64,000 bases of DNA from Streptomyces sp. NBC_01446 (GCF_026340095.1 NZ_JAPEPO010000001.1:7212501-7276500); one strand, 5' to 3'. Shown: positions 17,075 through 26,090, numbered from the stretch's first letter. A program made the numbers and translations. Notes: generated by a model not told the origin, from the letters alone.

Positions 17075-17863
17075 GTGAGCGTCATGGCAGCTCAGCGGCG
17101 GGAACCGAGAAAGACGCGACGGGTCGAAGCGGAGGCGCCGCGTCCGCGCGAGTCCGTCCGGGCTCGGGTGCACGCCCTGCTGCGGGCACGCATCACCTCC
17201 CTCGAGCTCCTGCCGGGCGCACCCCTGTCGGAGAACGAGCTGGCCGCGGAGCTGGACGTCAGCCGCACCCCGGTGCGCGAGGCACTGATCCTGCTGGGCG
17301 AGGAGTCGCTGGTCGACGTCTTCCCCAAGCTGGGTACGTTCGTCTCGCGGATCAGCGTCGACGCCGTCCTGGAAGCCCAGTTCATGCGGGAGGCGCTCGA
17401 ACTGGCCGCGCTGCGCGAGGCGGTGACGAAGTCCGGCGCGCCGGACATCGCGGCGCTGCGCGCCATCCTCGATGCACAGCGGGACGCGCTGAAGGCGGGG
17501 GACGCGGACGGGTTCTTCGAGCAGGACGAGGCCTTCCACCGCCGCCTGATGGAGGCGAGCGGCCACCGCACGCTCTGGCGCACGGTGGCGACCGCCAAGG
17601 CGCACCTCGACCGGGCCCGCCGGCTGAGTCTGCCGCTGCCGCACCGGATCGAGACGCTGGTCGACGAGCACACCGCGGTGGTCGACGCCCTGGAACGGCG
17701 GGACGCGGCGCGCGCGGAGGACGCGCTGCGCGGACACCTCCAGGGCGTCTTCGACGACATCGGAACGATCAGGGCAAGCCATCCGGAGCTGTTCGCAGAT
17801 CCGCATGAGCAGCCGGGCAGCGCCCCGGCCCGCCCACGGGTCCATCCCGGGCTGCGCGCCTGA
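17075..17863 (+). CDS. GntR family regulator, FadR/FCD subgroup
   Basis: A 262-residue repressor. The winged helix-turn-helix is at about residues 28-95 with LSENELAAELDVSRTPVREAL. The FCD ligand domain follows, with the metal-site pattern DEAFHRRLMEASGH and later DEHTAVVDAL. FCD regulators typically sense sugar acids, matching the adjacent operon. Start GTG at 17075, with ATG at 17084 as an alternative; GAGGTGAG precedes. The C-terminal 30 residues are a Pro/Ala-rich tail. Confidence 0.92.
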   Translation: MSVMAAQRREPRKTRRVEAEAPRPRESVRARVHALLRARITSLELLPGAPLSENELAAELDVSRTPVREALILLGEESLVDVFPKLGTFVSRISVDAVLEAQFMREALELAALREAVTKSGAPDIAALRAILDAQRDALKAGDADGFFEQDEAFHRRLMEASGHRTLWRTVATAKAHLDRARRLSLPLPHRIETLVDEHTAVVDALERRDAARAEDALRGHLQGVFDDIGTIRASHPELFADPHEQPGSAPARPRVHPGLRA

Positions 17864-17951
17864 CGCCACTCACTCCGGGGGCGGCTCGTCTGCCGGTCGA
17901 GGGCCGAGCAGCCGTCCAGCAGCTTCGCGCCCCCAACGGAGTCCCGCCTAA

Positions 17952-17998
17952 ACGAACAAGGACAAACCGGGGCGCGAGGCCGGTTTGTCCTTGCTCGT
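17952..17998. terminator. Hairpin terminator between GntR and the old yellow enzyme gene
   Basis: A 19-base arm (17952-17970) pairs with 17980-17998 with one mismatch and a 9-base loop; the core is CAAGGACAAACCGG against its complement. It separates two convergent genes and can serve both. Confidence 0.85.
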
Positions 17999-18039
17999 GA
18001 GGGCGTCGTGGAGGACGACCCCAGGACTGGAGGCAGGTC

Positions 18040-19170
18040 CTAGCTCAGGGTCTTGAGCGCTGCTGCCGCGTCATACGGCTTCATCTCGTCGAAACGGCCC
18101 TCCAGGACCTTCGCCGCCCACTCCGGGTCCTGGAGCAGGGCGCGGCCGATGGCGACCATGTCGAACTCGTCGCGCTCCAGGCGGTCGAGGAGGTCGTCGA
18201 TGCCCTTGACCGCGGAGCCCTCGCCCATGAAGGCGCGGATGAAGTCGCCGTCGAGGCCGACGGAGCCGACCGTGATGGTGGGCTTGCCGGTGAGCTTCTT
18301 GGTCCAGCCCGCCAGGTTCAGGTCCGAACCGTCGAACTCCGGGTTCCAGTAGCGGCGGGTGGAGGCGTGGAAGGCGTCGACACCGGCCGCGGTGAGGGGG
18401 TTGAGGATCGCCTCGAGCTCGTCCGGGGTCTCGGCGAGCCGCGCGTCGTAGGCCTCCTGCTTCCACTGCGAGTAGCGGAAGATGACCGGGAATTCGGGGG
18501 AGACGTTCTCGCGGATCGCGGCGACGATCTCGGCGGCGAACTGCGTGCGGGCCACGGGGTCGCCACCGTAGCCGTCGGTACGGCGGTTGGTCCCGGCCCA
18601 GAGGAACTGGTCGAGCAGGTAGCCGTGGGCGCCGTGCACCTCGACGCCGTCGAAGCCGATGCGCTCGGCGTCCTTGGCGGCCTGCGCGAACGCGCCGATG
18701 ACGTCGTCCAGGTCGCCCTGGGTCATCGCCTTGCCCGTGCCCTCGGTGCCGTCGATGCGAAGGCCCGACGGGCCGACGGCCGGGGCCTCGGCGAAGGGCG
18801 GCTTGCCCTGCTGGCGCACCATGCCGATGTGCCACAGCTGCGGCACGATCGTGCCGCCCGCCGCGTGCACGTCCTCGGCGACCGTCGCCCAGCCGGCCAG
18901 CTGCTCCTCGCCGTGGAAGCGCGGCACCCGGTCGCTCTCGCCGGCCGACTCGTGGCCGACGTAGGTCCCCTCGGTGACGATCAGGCCCACGCCCGCGGCG
19001 GCGCGGCGGGAGTAGTAGGACCGAACGTCCTCACCCGGGACGCCGTTCGGCGAGAACATGCGCGTCATGGGCGCCATCGCGATGCGGTTCGGGACTTTCA
19101 GACCGTTCAGGGCGACAGGGCGGGACAGGATCTCGGCAGCGCGGGAAACAGGCGACACGGCGTCAGTCAC
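18040..19170 (-). CDS. NADH:flavin oxidoreductase, old yellow enzyme family
   Basis: A 376-residue FMN TIM-barrel enzyme. NRIAMAPMTR near residue 28 is the family start. VEVHGAHGYLLDQFL and TNRRTDGYGG are the FMN and active-site segments, and AIGRALLQDP is the phosphate-binding end. It should reduce activated alkenes or similar electrophiles. GTG at 19170 follows GAGGAG. The physiological substrate is unknown. An inverted repeat just upstream suggests control by a repressor not encoded next to it. Confidence 0.9.
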   Translation of the reverse strand: MTDAVSPVSRAAEILSRPVALNGLKVPNRIAMAPMTRMFSPNGVPGEDVRSYYSRRAAAGVGLIVTEGTYVGHESAGESDRVPRFHGEEQLAGWATVAEDVHAAGGTIVPQLWHIGMVRQQGKPPFAEAPAVGPSGLRIDGTEGTGKAMTQGDLDDVIGAFAQAAKDAERIGFDGVEVHGAHGYLLDQFLWAGTNRRTDGYGGDPVARTQFAAEIVAAIRENVSPEFPVIFRYSQWKQEAYDARLAETPDELEAILNPLTAAGVDAFHASTRRYWNPEFDGSDLNLAGWTKKLTGKPTITVGSVGLDGDFIRAFMGEGSAVKGIDDLLDRLERDEFDMVAIGRALLQDPEWAAKVLEGRFDEMKPYDAAAALKTLS

Positions 19171-19187
19171 AGAGTGCTCCTCTTAGG

Positions 19188-19199
19188 TACCAGTCGGTA
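19188..19199. promoter_or_regulatory. Candidate operator TACC-N4-GGTA upstream of the old yellow enzyme gene
   Basis: TACCAGTCGGTA is a 4-bp-arm inverted repeat 17 bp before the start codon. Small arms make this weak. The rest of the 363-bp gap (19171-19533) shows no gene. Confidence 0.35.
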
Positions 19200-19533
19200 T
19201 GTGCACAAGCATGCAATCTCCGTGTGCCAACCGTTCCGGCCCCCATGGCATTCCGCAGGTCAGCTTCGTCCTCATGTGATCCGGGCCACGGCTCCGGGGC
19301 CCATGGGTGGCCGACGACACCGGAGGCCCGCCACAGCACGCCGGCCGGCAGGGCGAGCGTCCCTGCGAGGAGATGCCCGGGGATCCCGGCCATCGAGACG
19401 CTGGGACATGTGGCCGAGACGGAAGGCTATTCAGCGGCTCATTCGATCTCCCTATGGTTGAGGACATCAAGCAGGCGCCGGGCCGGATCTCGGACCGGCT
19501 CCCTCAACCCCGCCTGGAACAGGGAGAGTTACC

Positions 19534-20457
19534 GTGCGCGCAGTGATTCAGAAGTCCTTCGGCGGTCCCGAGGTTCTCGAGGTCGTCGAGACCGGGCGGC
19601 CGAAGCCGCTCTCCGGTGAGGTTCTCGTCAAGGTGCACGCCGCCGCGGTCAACCCGGTGGACGTGGCCGTCAGGTCCGGCGCCTTCCCGCTGCTCGGCGA
19701 GCCCCCGTTCGGCGTCGGCTGGGACATCTCGGGGGTCGTCGAGGAGGCCGCCCCCGGCAGCCGGTTCGCCGTGGGCGACGAGGTCTACGGGATGCCGTTC
19801 TTCCCCCGCGCCGCCACCGGTTACGCCGAGTACGTCGCGGCCCCGTCCCGCCAGCTGGCCCGTAAGCCCGCGTCGGTCGACCACGTGCACGCCGCTGCCA
19901 TCCCCCTCGCGGCGCTCACCGCCTGGCAGGGCCTCGTGCAGGCCGCGGGCGTGAAGGAGGGGGACCGGGTCCTCATCCAGCGGGCGGCAGGCGGTGTCGG
20001 CCACTTCGCCGTGCAGATCGCCAAGGCGCGGGGCGCCCATGTGACCGCCATAGGCAGCGCGGCCCGGCAGGACTTCCTCCGCGGCCTCGGCGCCGACGAG
20101 GTCATCGACTACCGGACCACCGATTTCACCGACGTGGTCAAGGACGCCGACATCGTCCTCGACTCGCTCGCCCAGGGGGACCGGTCGCTCGGGGCGCTGC
20201 GTCCCGGCGGCGTGCTCATCAGCATCCTGGAACACGGTGACCCGGAGCTCGCCGCGCGCGTGGAGGCGGCCGGGCGGCGTTTCGCCGGCATCTCGGTCGA
20301 GCCGGACTACGCCGCGCTCGAGGCGATCGCCGAACTCGTCGACGCGGGCGCGATCCGTCCGCACGTCCAGGAGACGTTCCCGCTGGCGGAGGCGGGCAAG
20401 GCGCACGAGCTGGTCGCCTCAGGGCATGTACAGGGCAAGATTGTCCTGACGGTCTGA
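19534..20457 (+). CDS. NADP-dependent quinone/zinc-less medium-chain oxidoreductase
   Basis: A 307-residue quinone-oxidoreductase-like enzyme. The N-terminal part has VLVKVHAAAVNPVDVAVR, and the cofactor motif is QRAAGGVGHFAVQIAKA. There are no zinc-ligand cysteine clusters, which marks the zinc-less branch that reduces quinones or enones. GTG start with GGGAGA upstream. It is followed after 34 bp by an AraC regulator on the same strand, so the pair may be one unit. Confidence 0.9.
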   Translation: MRAVIQKSFGGPEVLEVVETGRPKPLSGEVLVKVHAAAVNPVDVAVRSGAFPLLGEPPFGVGWDISGVVEEAAPGSRFAVGDEVYGMPFFPRAATGYAEYVAAPSRQLARKPASVDHVHAAAIPLAALTAWQGLVQAAGVKEGDRVLIQRAAGGVGHFAVQIAKARGAHVTAIGSAARQDFLRGLGADEVIDYRTTDFTDVVKDADIVLDSLAQGDRSLGALRPGGVLISILEHGDPELAARVEAAGRRFAGISVEPDYAALEAIAELVDAGAIRPHVQETFPLAEAGKAHELVASGHVQGKIVLTV

Positions 20458-20491
20458 CCGGGACAGGCCGCACCAGGGAGGGCGAGGCCGG

Positions 20492-21430
20492 ATGGACATC
20501 CTCACCGAGGCGCTGGCCTCGATGCGCACGGGACACCCGGCGTCCGTCCGCACCAACGGCCGCGCCCCCTGGGGCCTGCGCCTGCCCCCGGTCGCCGGCG
20601 CGGGATTCCACGTGGTGCTGTACGGGACCTGCTGGCTGGTCCCGCTGGAGGACTCGGCCCCGCATCTGGAGCCGATCCCGCTGAGTCCCGGCGATGTCGT
20701 CTTCCTGCGCGACGGGCGGGGCCACATCCTCGCCGACCACCCGTCCAGCCCGGCCGAGGAGCCCAGGGCCGAGCACTTCCGGGAGGGGTCGCCGATCGGC
20801 TCGGTGACGCTCGGCGGTGACGGCCCCGAGACCAGCCTGCTGTGCGGCAACTACCACCTGGACCAGGGCCGCCCGCACCCCCTGGTGCGCCAGCTGCCCG
20901 AGGTGGTCCACCTGCCGACGCGGCACGGGCGCCACCCGGAGCTGAGCGCGGCGGTCCAGCTCCTCGGCTCCGAACTGGAGAATCCGCGGATCGGCTCGGA
21001 CGGCATCGTGCCCACGCTGATCGACTCGCTGCTCCTCTACATCCTGCGCGCCTGGCTGGACGACCAGCCCGCCTCCGCCGCGCAGGGCTGGGCCGCGGCG
21101 CTCGGCGACTCGGCCGTCGCGCCCGCGCTGGCGGCCATGCACGGCGACCCGTCGACCCAGTGGACCGTCGAGGCGCTGGCCGAGCGGGCCGGGCTGTCCC
21201 GCGCCGCGTTCGCCAGGCGGTTCACCGCGTTGGTGGGGGAGCCGCCCATGGCGTATCTGACCCGCTGGCGCATGACGACGGCGGCCCGGCTGCTACGGGA
21301 GTCCGACGCGCCCCTGACGACGGTCGCCGCCCGCACCGGCTACGGCTCGGAGTTCGCCTTCGCCAAGGCGTTCAAACGGGAGTACGGGCTCGCCCCGGGC
21401 GGCTACCGGCGGCAGACCAGGGCGGCGTAG
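20492..21430 (+). CDS. AraC family regulator with cupin sensor domain
   Basis: A 312-residue regulator. The first 190 residues form a cupin-type domain (HVVLYGTCWLVPLE, GDVVFLRDGRGHILADH). The C-terminal 100 residues carry two helix-turn-helices (WTVEALAERAGLSRAAFAR and APLTTVAARTGYGSEFAFAK). This layout is common in regulators of neighbouring oxidoreductases. Its likely target is the preceding quinone-oxidoreductase gene. GGGAGGGCGAGG precedes the ATG. Confidence 0.92.
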   Translation: MDILTEALASMRTGHPASVRTNGRAPWGLRLPPVAGAGFHVVLYGTCWLVPLEDSAPHLEPIPLSPGDVVFLRDGRGHILADHPSSPAEEPRAEHFREGSPIGSVTLGGDGPETSLLCGNYHLDQGRPHPLVRQLPEVVHLPTRHGRHPELSAAVQLLGSELENPRIGSDGIVPTLIDSLLLYILRAWLDDQPASAAQGWAAALGDSAVAPALAAMHGDPSTQWTVEALAERAGLSRAAFARRFTALVGEPPMAYLTRWRMTTAARLLRESDAPLTTVAARTGYGSEFAFAKAFKREYGLAPGGYRRQTRAA

Positions 21431-21536
21431 GCGGGGCGGTGTGGCGATGCGGCGGGGCGGCGTAGGCGGGGCCGGGCCTTCGAATGCAGGTTCGAGTGGG
21501 GGTGCATTTTCGGGTTGCCTGGACCATGCTTGAGGT

Positions 21537-21770
21537 ATGGCCGAAGGTGCGCCCGTGACCGTGCACCCGCCCCTGCCTGACGGCGGTAGGCGGGTGACGA
21601 TTCGCGGCACGGACGTGGGGACCGCCTACAACCTGCTCGACGTGCTGGAATTCCTGCGCGCCGCGGGCCTTCCCGAGGCGGACACGGCCGTCGACGACCC
21701 GGAACTGATCGACTGGCACGATGCGGGGCCCGACTCCTGGGGACCGGACGGGCCGGAGTCGGCGTCGTGA
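21537..21770 (+). CDS. Small acidic hypothetical protein
   Basis: A 77-residue protein with pI expected to be low: it reads GTAYNLLDVLEFLRAAGLPEADTAVDDPELIDWHD in mid-sequence. Codon use is strongly GC3-biased like its neighbours, which supports a real gene. No domain recognised, no signal or membrane segment. TTGAGGT stands near the start. Function unknown. Confidence 0.6.
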   Translation: MAEGAPVTVHPPLPDGGRRVTIRGTDVGTAYNLLDVLEFLRAAGLPEADTAVDDPELIDWHDAGPDSWGPDGPESAS

Positions 21771-21859
21771 CCGGTCGGCCATAGAGCGCTTGCGTGCGCC
21801 GGTCGGGGCATTTGCGTAAACCGGCCGACCAGGATGATCGCGTACGTGAGCCGGTCCGG

Positions 21860-22513
21860 CTAGGACGTTCGCGCGAGCCGGTCGAGCAGTTCGTGCCAGC
21901 CCGCCTCCACGCGGTCCAGCGGCATGCCCCGCTCGACAGTCAGATGGTGGACGAGCGCGGTGTCCGCGGCGGCCAGCAGCGTGTGCGCGAGGAGATCGGT
22001 GTCGCCCTTCGCGCCCGCCTGGCGCAGCAGCAGCTTGACGTGTGTGTGGCGCAGGCGGTTCGCCGGGACCGTGTAGTTGCGCAGGGGGTCGGTGCGGGCG
22101 GCGAGGATCAGCTCGTGGTGGTCCCGCTCGTGGCGGATGAGGGCGGGCCCGAAGGCATGCAGGCGCTCCAGGGCGGGCGCGTCAGGACCCAGGGGCGGCG
22201 GGCCCGAAAGGAATGCCGCCTGAAGCTGCTGCTCCCGGTGGTCCAGGAGGGCGATGAGCAGCCCGGTCCGGTCGCCGAAGCGCCGGAAGACCGTCCCCTT
22301 GCCGACCCCGGCCGCCGTCGCCACCGCCTCCATGGTCAGGTTGGCCGCGCCGCACTCGGACATCAGGTGTGATGCGGCCTCCAGCAGGCGTGTGCGGTTG
22401 CGTGCCGCGTCCGCCCGCAGCGCGGGCCGCTCGCCCGTCGGTGTCAGAGTGAGGTCGGTCGGTCCGCCCTGGGTGCCGGACGTCGTGACGAGGGGAGGGA
22501 TAGGGCCGGTCAT
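21860..22513 (-). CDS. TetR family regulator
   Basis: A 217-residue repressor. The helix-turn-helix reads NLTMEAVATAAGVGKGTVFRRFGDR at about residues 60-84, after a 35-residue unstructured N-terminal tail. The ATG at 22513 is divergent from the FMN reductase gene, with two matching inverted repeats in the gap. It most likely represses both itself and that reductase. Confidence 0.9.
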   Translation of the reverse strand: MTGPIPPLVTTSGTQGGPTDLTLTPTGERPALRADAARNRTRLLEAASHLMSECGAANLTMEAVATAAGVGKGTVFRRFGDRTGLLIALLDHREQQLQAAFLSGPPPLGPDAPALERLHAFGPALIRHERDHHELILAARTDPLRNYTVPANRLRHTHVKLLLRQAGAKGDTDLLAHTLLAAADTALVHHLTVERGMPLDRVEAGWHELLDRLARTS

Positions 22514-22545
22514 GGCTTCAGAGTAGCGCCGGGAAACCGAAAAGT

Positions 22546-22592
22546 GGACCGTGGTCCGGATAGGTGGTACAACTTTAAACGGACTTCGGTCC
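22546..22592. promoter_or_regulatory. Two GGAC-N4-GTCC operators in the TetR/FMN reductase gap
   Basis: GGACCGTGGTCC (22546-22557) and GGACTTCGGTCC (22581-22592) share the same palindromic arms, 35 bp apart. Two like sites in a divergent promoter next to a tetR gene are the expected pattern for its operators. Confidence 0.65.
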
Positions 22593-22639
22593 GGTTGGAC
22601 CGTGCATGAGATCCGTTCGCCCTTATCTGGAGTTATGCC

Positions 22640-23200
22640 ATGTCTGTTCGCATCCTCGCCCTCGTCGGCAGCCTCCGCGCCGGTTCCCACAACCGTCAGC
22701 TCGCCGAGGCCGCCGCCAAGCACGCCCCCGCCGGCGCCGACATCCAGCTCTTCGAGGGCCTCGCCGACGTGCCCTTCTACAACGAGGACATCGACGTCGA
22801 GGGCAGCGTCCCCGCCGCTGCCGCGCGGCTGCGCGAGGCCGCCGGTCAGTCCGACGCCTTCCTCCTCTTCTCGCCCGAGTACAACGGCACCATGCCGGCC
22901 GTCCTGAAGAACGCCATCGACTGGCTGTCCCGTCCGTACGGCGCCGGCGCGATCTCCGGCAAGCCGGTCGCCGTCGTCGGCACCGCCTTCGGCCAGTACG
23001 GCGGCGTGTGGGCGCAGGACGACGTGCGCAAGGCCGCGGGCATCGCCGGTGCCGCGGTGCTCGAGGACGTGAAGCTGTCCATCCCCGGCTCCGTGACGCG
23101 CTTCGCCGAGACCCACCCCGCCGACGACTCCGAGGTCGCGACCGCGCTGGCCGAGGTCGTCGGCCGCCTGAGCGAGCAGGTCACTCCCGCCGCTGCCTGA
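22640..23200 (+). CDS. NADPH-dependent FMN reductase / quinone or azo reductase
   Basis: A 186-residue flavodoxin-fold reductase. LVGSLRAGSHNRQLAEAA is the FMN-phosphate loop. FSPEYNGTMPAVLKNAIDWLSRP and GTAFGQYGG are the family's flavin-contact segments. It should transfer hydride from NADPH to quinones or similar electrophiles. The context with a TetR repressor suggests an inducible stress or detoxification unit. The ATG follows TGGAG; two putative operators precede it. Confidence 0.93.
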   Translation: MSVRILALVGSLRAGSHNRQLAEAAAKHAPAGADIQLFEGLADVPFYNEDIDVEGSVPAAAARLREAAGQSDAFLLFSPEYNGTMPAVLKNAIDWLSRPYGAGAISGKPVAVVGTAFGQYGGVWAQDDVRKAAGIAGAAVLEDVKLSIPGSVTRFAETHPADDSEVATALAEVVGRLSEQVTPAAA

Positions 23201-23376
23201 GGCTCCTGACACGAGTGCGGCCGGAGGCCCGGGACGACGACTGTCCCGGGCCTCCGGCCGCTCCCGTTCCGGGGGAGCCCTCACGGGTTCCGGACGAACC
23301 CCGGCCGGGCCACGAACGGCTGATCCGTGGCGGCCCCGGAGCGCGCCCGCCGATCCTCTCTGCCTACGATGCAGCG

Positions 23377-23838
23377 GTGACCACCCGCCTCGGACCGCCC
23401 GCGCGACCGCAGTTGACGCTGCGGCTCCTCGGGCTGCTCGTCGGCGCCGTGCTCCTGGGCCTGCTCGGCATGCACGGCCTGGGACCCGTACCGGCAGGCG
23501 CGCACGGCGAGATGCATCCCGCGGCCGCGTCCGCCATGGGTGCGGATGGCGCCGCAGACGCGGGTGACCATGCCGGGCCCGGACAGCGGGGCGTCAAGGC
23601 TTCTGATTCCGACTCGTGCGACCACGATGGCGGTGGCTGCGGCGGACACATGGCCCACGCCGACTCGGTCTGCGCCTCCGCCTCCGTCGCCGGGCCCCCG
23701 GCAGTCGCGCCCGCGATGCTCCCCGACGTGATCACCTGCCCCGCCCGCCCGGACGCCCGCACCTCGTCGGCCGGCAGTGGCCCCGACGGCGGCCGCGCCC
23801 CGCCGTCACTATCGGAACTCCAACTCCTGCGGATCTAG
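23377..23838 (+). CDS. DUF6153-like small membrane-anchored protein
   Basis: A 153-residue protein from the GTG at 23377. One hydrophobic stretch (LTLRLLGLLVGAVLLGLLGMHGLG, about residues 13-36) could be an anchor or signal. A His/Met/Cys/Asp-rich segment follows (HGEMHPAAASAMG, CDHDGGGCGGHMAH), suggesting metal contact. It precedes the DUF305 lipoprotein by 86 bp, a pairing common in Streptomyces. Role unproven; metal, possibly copper, handling is a guess from composition. Confidence 0.7.
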   Translation: MTTRLGPPARPQLTLRLLGLLVGAVLLGLLGMHGLGPVPAGAHGEMHPAAASAMGADGAADAGDHAGPGQRGVKASDSDSCDHDGGGCGGHMAHADSVCASASVAGPPAVAPAMLPDVITCPARPDARTSSAGSGPDGGRAPPSLSELQLLRI

Positions 23839-23924
23839 AACGGCCCGCGCGGTACCGCACGCCCCAAGGGGCGGCGCCGCGCTCGCGCGAGCCATTCACC
23901 CAAGATCAGCACCAGGAGTTCCGC

Positions 23925-24590
23925 ATGACCGCACACCGCACGTTCGTCCGCCGCGCCGCTTTCGCCGCCACCGCAGGGGCGGCCGCCCTGGTACTCGCCG
24001 CCTGTGGCAGCGACAAGCCGGCCGGGGGACACGACATGGGGGCGAAGGAATCCGGCTCGGCCGCGGCCGCCTCGCCCCAGGTCGGCGACCACGGCAAGGC
24101 GGAAGGCCGCGACAGTGCCGACGGTCACAACAGCGCCGACGTCTCTTTCTCCAAGGAGATGATCCAGCACCACCGCCAGGCCGTCGAGATGGCCGGACTG
24201 GCCGAGGGCCGCGCCGCGTCGAAGGACGTCAAGAGCCTCGCCGCCAGGATCGAGGGGGCCCAGGACCCCGAGATCGAGAACATGTCCGGCTGGCTCACCG
24301 CATGGGGTGAGGAAGTCCCCGCCGACATGTCCGGCATGGGCCACGACATTTCCTCGTCCATGCCCGGCATGATGAGCGCCGGCGACATGGAACTCAAGAA
24401 GGCCTCCGGCGGCGACTTCGACAAGAAGTTCCTCGCGATGATGGTCAAGCACCACGAGGGCGCCGTCACGATGGGCAGGACCGAGAAGTCCGACGGCAAG
24501 TACGGCCCCGCGACGCGGCTCGCCGCCGACGTGGTGACCGCGCAGACCGCCGAGATCGAGCAGATGAACAAGATGCTCGGCAAGAGCTGA
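23925..24590 (+). CDS. DUF305 family lipoprotein
   Basis: A 221-residue exported protein. The signal ends in lipobox LAAC with Cys27. Two DUF305 four-helix repeats carry the marker motifs MIQHHRQAVEMA and MMVKHHEGAVTMG, plus a Met/His-rich linker (DMSGMGHDISSSMPGMM). Ferritin-like His/Met pairs suggest metal binding on the cell surface. AGGAG precedes the ATG. Biochemical role not established. Confidence 0.9.
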   Translation: MTAHRTFVRRAAFAATAGAAALVLAACGSDKPAGGHDMGAKESGSAAAASPQVGDHGKAEGRDSADGHNSADVSFSKEMIQHHRQAVEMAGLAEGRAASKDVKSLAARIEGAQDPEIENMSGWLTAWGEEVPADMSGMGHDISSSMPGMMSAGDMELKKASGGDFDKKFLAMMVKHHEGAVTMGRTEKSDGKYGPATRLAADVVTAQTAEIEQMNKMLGKS

Positions 24591-24592
24591 CG

Positions 24593-24646
24593 GATCCGAA
24601 AGATCCGAAAGATCCGAAAGATCCGAAAGAGCTGACGGATCTGAAA
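24593..24646 (+). repeat. Tandem 9-bp repeats after the DUF305 gene
   Basis: GATCCGAAA occurs four times head to tail (24593-24628). Then the stop-region sequence GAGCTGACGGATCYGAAA, first seen at 24584-24601, recurs at 24629-24646. This looks like replication slippage at the gene's 3' end. Confidence 0.9.
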
Positions 24647-24660
24647 GGTCTGGTGAAACG

Positions 24661-24725
24661 CCCTGGGGTGGACGCGCCGTACACCCCAGGGGTGTGGCCG
24701 ACAGGCACCCTGTCGGCCACACCCC
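24661..24725 (+). terminator. Two overlapping hairpins downstream of DUF305
   Basis: CCCTGGGGTG (24661-24670) pairs with CACCCCAGGG (24682-24691). A 17-bp perfect stem follows at 24689-24705 and 24709-24725 with a 3-base loop. They share three bases, so the long stem probably wins and acts as the terminator. Confidence 0.75.
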
Positions 24726-24958
24726 GGCAGGGCGCACGCACGGTTGATTGCCGCCGGACCCGTGACGGCACGCGCGATCGGGGGCATGGTGGGAGACCCT
24801 CACCGCAACGGCCGCCCGGCAGCCGCGCCGACCGTGAACCGGGACCCGCCACGGCCTGATCGTGCCGGCCCGGGGCACTTGTCCGGTTCGGGCGCCGGCG
24901 CCGATGTGTGCGAGGCTCGACGCCAAGGGCCCTCGTACGTCGGCCGGATGGAGGTGTG

Positions 24959-25411
24959 ATGTCCACGCAGAGCCACCGATTGATGATCACCGAGCTGGCG
25001 AGCTGTGAAGGCTGCGCGGTGCTGCGGGTCAGCGGCGAACTCGACCAGAGCGGCGAGGAACTCTTCCTGGGCACGCTCGGTGCCTGCGTCGACGCGGGGC
25101 ACCCGTACCTCGTCCTCGACGTCACCGCGCTCGCCTTCTGCGACTCACGCGGTCTGTACTGTCTGCTGGCCATGCGGTGGCTGCTGGACCGCCGGGGCGG
25201 CAAGCTCCTCCTGGCCGGGGCGGGGCGACGGCTGACCGAACTCCTCGCCCAGACCGGCAGTGTCGATCTGCTCCCCGCCCAACGGTCCGTCGGCCAGGCC
25301 CTGTTGTCGCTGCCTCCCTCGCACCGGCCGGTCTGGCCGCCGGTGTCGAGCCCCGAGGCGCTGGACGACGGGCCGCCCAGACCCCCGCATCCCCGGCCTC
25401 CTTCACCCTGA
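24959..25411 (+). CDS. STAS-domain anti-sigma factor antagonist
   Basis: A 150-residue protein. Residues 7-105 form a STAS domain with VLRVSGELDQSGEELF and the phosphorylation-loop segment LAFCDSRGLYCLL, whose Ser is the usual partner-switch site. A Pro-rich tail follows. The family binds an anti-sigma kinase when unphosphorylated, but no kinase or sigma gene lies nearby. The ATG at 24959 follows GGAGG. Confidence 0.88.
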   Translation: MSTQSHRLMITELASCEGCAVLRVSGELDQSGEELFLGTLGACVDAGHPYLVLDVTALAFCDSRGLYCLLAMRWLLDRRGGKLLLAGAGRRLTELLAQTGSVDLLPAQRSVGQALLSLPPSHRPVWPPVSSPEALDDGPPRPPHPRPPSP

Positions 25412-25439
25412 GGGGGCCCCGGCCTGGGGTGCGCGGGAC

Positions 25440-26027
25440 TCACCCGCCTCGGGCGGCCCCCGGCGCACCGGCGCGCAGGCCGTCCATCACGAGGTCGAAC
25501 AGCCACCCGGCGCGCGACTGCCAGTCGCCGTGCGGATCGATCTGCCAGAGCCCGGCGATGGCGAGTGTGAAGTCCTCCGGTGTCACCCCGGGGCGGATCG
25601 TGCCCGCCTCCTCGTTCGCCTTGAGCAGGAGCGACATGGCCGAAGTCACCGGGCCGTGGCCGAGGGAGGCCAGGCTGCCGCGCGTGGTGGCCTGACGCAG
25701 TGCGTCCGCCAGGCCGGCCTTCGCCATGGCGTACTGGGCGAGGCGGTCCATCCATGCGCGCAGGGCCTCGTCGGGAGCGCGGGCCGCGAGCAACTGGGAC
25801 GCGGTGTCGGCAACCTGCTGCATCTCGTAGCGGTAGACCTCGAGGACGAGGGACTCACGGTTGGGGAAGTTGCGGTAGAACGTTCCCTGGCCGACGCACG
25901 CCTTCTTCGCGATCGCGCTCAGCGGGGCGTCCGCCGACCGTGTCAGCTCGACCAGCGCCACTTCCAGGATGCGGTCGCGATTGCGTTGCGCGTCCGAGCG
26001 CAGCGGCGCGTCCTTCTTCGGCTGCAC
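25440..26027 (-). CDS. TetR family regulator of the molybdenum hydroxylase operon
   Basis: A 195-residue repressor, GTG start with GGAAGGGGGA upstream. The helix-turn-helix reads PLSAIAKKACVGQGTFYRNFPNR at about residues 34-56. It is divergent from the paoABC-like operon, with two matching palindromes between, so operon repression and autoregulation are likely. The ligand is unknown. Confidence 0.9.
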   Translation of the reverse strand: MQPKKDAPLRSDAQRNRDRILEVALVELTRSADAPLSAIAKKACVGQGTFYRNFPNRESLVLEVYRYEMQQVADTASQLLAARAPDEALRAWMDRLAQYAMAKAGLADALRQATTRGSLASLGHGPVTSAMSLLLKANEEAGTIRPGVTPEDFTLAIAGLWQIDPHGDWQSRAGWLFDLVMDGLRAGAPGAARGG

Positions 26028-26090
26028 CCGTCCCCCTTCCGGGAATCACGAATCCGTACGCCGGTGCCAAGAACCGGAATGCCCTTGCTA

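Noticed and set aside
19224..19619. 131-codon frame in the gap before the quinone oxidoreductase
   Set aside because: Its end overlaps the oxidoreductase in another frame and its translation has no recognisable pattern.
24593..24646. Tandem 9-bp repeats as a possible CRISPR array
   Set aside because: Units are far too short, have no spacers, and look like slippage at a gene end.
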